A DNA stretch of 6,121 bases, from NCBI GenBank assembly GCA_947448675.1, contig CANFOR010000168.1, positions 1 to 6,121 on the forward strand, written 5' to 3'. The notes under the pieces are model-generated. The model did not search any database, had not been told where the DNA came from, and saw only the letters and a program-made list of their open reading frames with translations. This DNA is from Betaproteobacteria bacterium. Lineage in GTDB: Bacteria; Pseudomonadota; Gammaproteobacteria; Burkholderiales; Burkholderiaceae_C. Position numbers and translations under genes: made by a program. Shown piece by piece: positions 5,161 to 6,121 of the stretch. The number at the start of each line of letters is the position of its first letter. Position 1 is the first letter of the stretch.

Positions 5161-6121
5161 ATGAGCTTGAAATGCGGCATCGTCGGCCTGCCCAATGTAG
5201 GCAAATCTACCCTGTTTAACGCCCTGACCAAGGCCAGCGTCCCCGCTGAAAACTACCCCTTTTGCACCATTGACCCCAGCGTCGGCGTGGTCGAGTTGCC
5301 TGACCCACGGCTCGACCAGCTTGCCGCCATCGTCAAGCCCGAGCGCGTGGTGCCAGCGATTGTGGAGTTTGTCGACATTGCCGGTTTGGTGGCCGGGGCC
5401 AGCAAGGGCGAGGGCCTGGGTAACCAGTTTTTGGCGCATATCCGCGAGACCGATGCCATCGTGAACGTGGTGCGCTGCTTTGACGACGCCAACATCATCC
5501 ACGTGGCGGGCCGGGTCGATCCGGTGTCTGACATTGAAGTGATCCAAACCGAGCTGTGTCTGGCCGACCTGACCACGGTCGACAAAACCCTGCAGCGCAG
5601 CATCAAGGCCGCCAAGAGCGGCAACGACAAAGAAGCCGCGCGTTTGGTCAGCGTGCTCGAGCAATGCAGTGCCACGCTCAACCAAGGCAAGCCGGTGCGC
5701 AGCATTGCCTTTAGCAAAGAAGAGCAGGCCGTGCTCAAGCCCCTGTGCTTGATTACCGCCAAGCCCGCCATGTTTGTCGGCAACGTAGACGAGGCCGGTT
5801 TTGAGAACAACCCGCACCTCGACAAACTGCGCGAATACGCCGCCGCCCAGCACGCCCCCGTAGTGGCCATTTGCGCCAAGATGGAAGCCGAAATGGCGGG
5901 CATGGAAGAAGACGACAAACAAATGTTTTTGGCCGAAATTGGCCAAACTGAGCCCGGCCTGAACCGTTTGATCCGCGCGGGCTTTAGCCTGCTGGGCCTG
6001 CAAACCTACTTTACGGCGGGCGTGAAAGAAGTGCGCGCCTGGACGGTGGCCATCGGCGCCAGCGGCCCGCAAGCGGCAGGCGTGATCCACACCGACTTTG
6101 AGCGCGGCTACATCCGCGCCC
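5161..6121 (+). CDS. ychF: Ribosome-associated P-loop ATPase YchF (OLA1 family), 3' end cut by the window
   Basis: The frame opens with ATG at 5161 (MSLKCGIVGLPNVGKST) and is still open at the right edge after 320 codons; the family is about 363 residues, so roughly 43 are missing. It is an Obg-related P-loop NTPase: G1 G9-L-P-N-V-G-K15-S-T17, a G2-region threonine in C35-T36-I-D, and G3 D72-I-A-G75-L-V-A-G followed by SKGEGLGNQF. The base-recognition motif is N208-V-D-E211 instead of N-K-x-D, the change that makes YchF/OLA1 prefer ATP over GTP. Residue 76 (Leu) stands where Ras-like GTPases have the catalytic Gln, as in the hydrophobic-substituted HAS group. The C-terminal TGS domain begins near residue 281 (LQTYFTAGVKEVRAWT). 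YchF binds ribosomes and is linked to translation and stress control. The start is supported by GAGGA five bases upstream. No defects are visible. Confidence 0.97.
   Translation, partial: MSLKCGIVGLPNVGKSTLFNALTKASVPAENYPFCTIDPSVGVVELPDPRLDQLAAIVKPERVVPAIVEFVDIAGLVAGASKGEGLGNQFLAHIRETDAIVNVVRCFDDANIIHVAGRVDPVSDIEVIQTELCLADLTTVDKTLQRSIKAAKSGNDKEAARLVSVLEQCSATLNQGKPVRSIAFSKEEQAVLKPLCLITAKPAMFVGNVDEAGFENNPHLDKLREYAAAQHAPVVAICAKMEAEMAGMEEDDKQMFLAEIGQTEPGLNRLIRAGFSLLGLQTYFTAGVKEVRAWTVAIGASGPQAAGVIHTDFERGYIRA

Noticed and set aside
5014..6090. Long open frame on the minus strand (358 codons) antisense to ychF
   Set aside because: It mirrors the codon bias of ychF, is rich in His, Gly and Ala, shows no domain, and overlaps an unmistakable conserved gene for its whole useful length.
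1..6121. Hidden defence system, prophage, transposon, CRISPR array, tRNA or riboswitch
   Set aside because: Genes with recognisable functions fill the window on one strand or the other, gaps are at most 98 bases, and no transposase, integrase, regularly spaced repeat or cloverleaf pattern was seen.

Overview
The window is a GC-rich piece of bacterial chromosome. Protein-level resemblance and gene order point to a betaproteobacterium of the Comamonadaceae/Burkholderiales type: ubiquinone-hydroxylase-like FAD enzyme, DsbC, PDZ-containing M61 peptidase, MOSC protein and YchF. The organism call is inference, because no rRNA or other marker gene is present.

Layout. The minus strand from about 4156 down to base 1 carries four tightly packed genes, in transcription order: a UbiH/UbiF-family FAD monooxygenase (4156-2906), the periplasmic disulfide isomerase dsbC (2807-2079), an M61-family metallopeptidase with a C-terminal PDZ-like region (2063-213), and the first 71 codons of a proline/alanine-rich single-span membrane protein that runs off the left edge (213-1). 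The gaps are 98 bp, 15 bp and a 1-base overlap (TGATG), so the last three genes look like an operon, possibly led by the monooxygenase gene. On the plus strand, divergent from the monooxygenase, is a MOSC-domain protein of the YcbX/mARC type (4198-5079). After an 81-bp gap comes the translation-associated P-loop NTPase ychF (5161 to the right edge, about seven eighths complete). All stretches longer than about 100 bases lie within genes.

Functional reading. These are mostly core or housekeeping functions: quinone synthesis, envelope protein folding and proteolysis, molybdenum-cofactor-linked chemistry and a ribosome-associated ATPase. I see no phage, transposase, CRISPR, toxin-antitoxin or defence system, and no convincing evidence of an undescribed multi-gene system.

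The least ordinary signals are small. A 17-base sequence with palindromic ends occurs twice (1321-1337 and 3633-3649), embedded in the same frame of two different genes, where it encodes A-(T/I)-(D/E)-F-V-A-T with AT-rich codons. The M61 peptidase has two apparent insertions before its zinc site. The dsbC stop codon is in frame with the GTG start of the peptidase, only five codons apart. The divergent starts at about 4156 and 4198/4207 each sit 7-8 bases after a -10-like hexamer.
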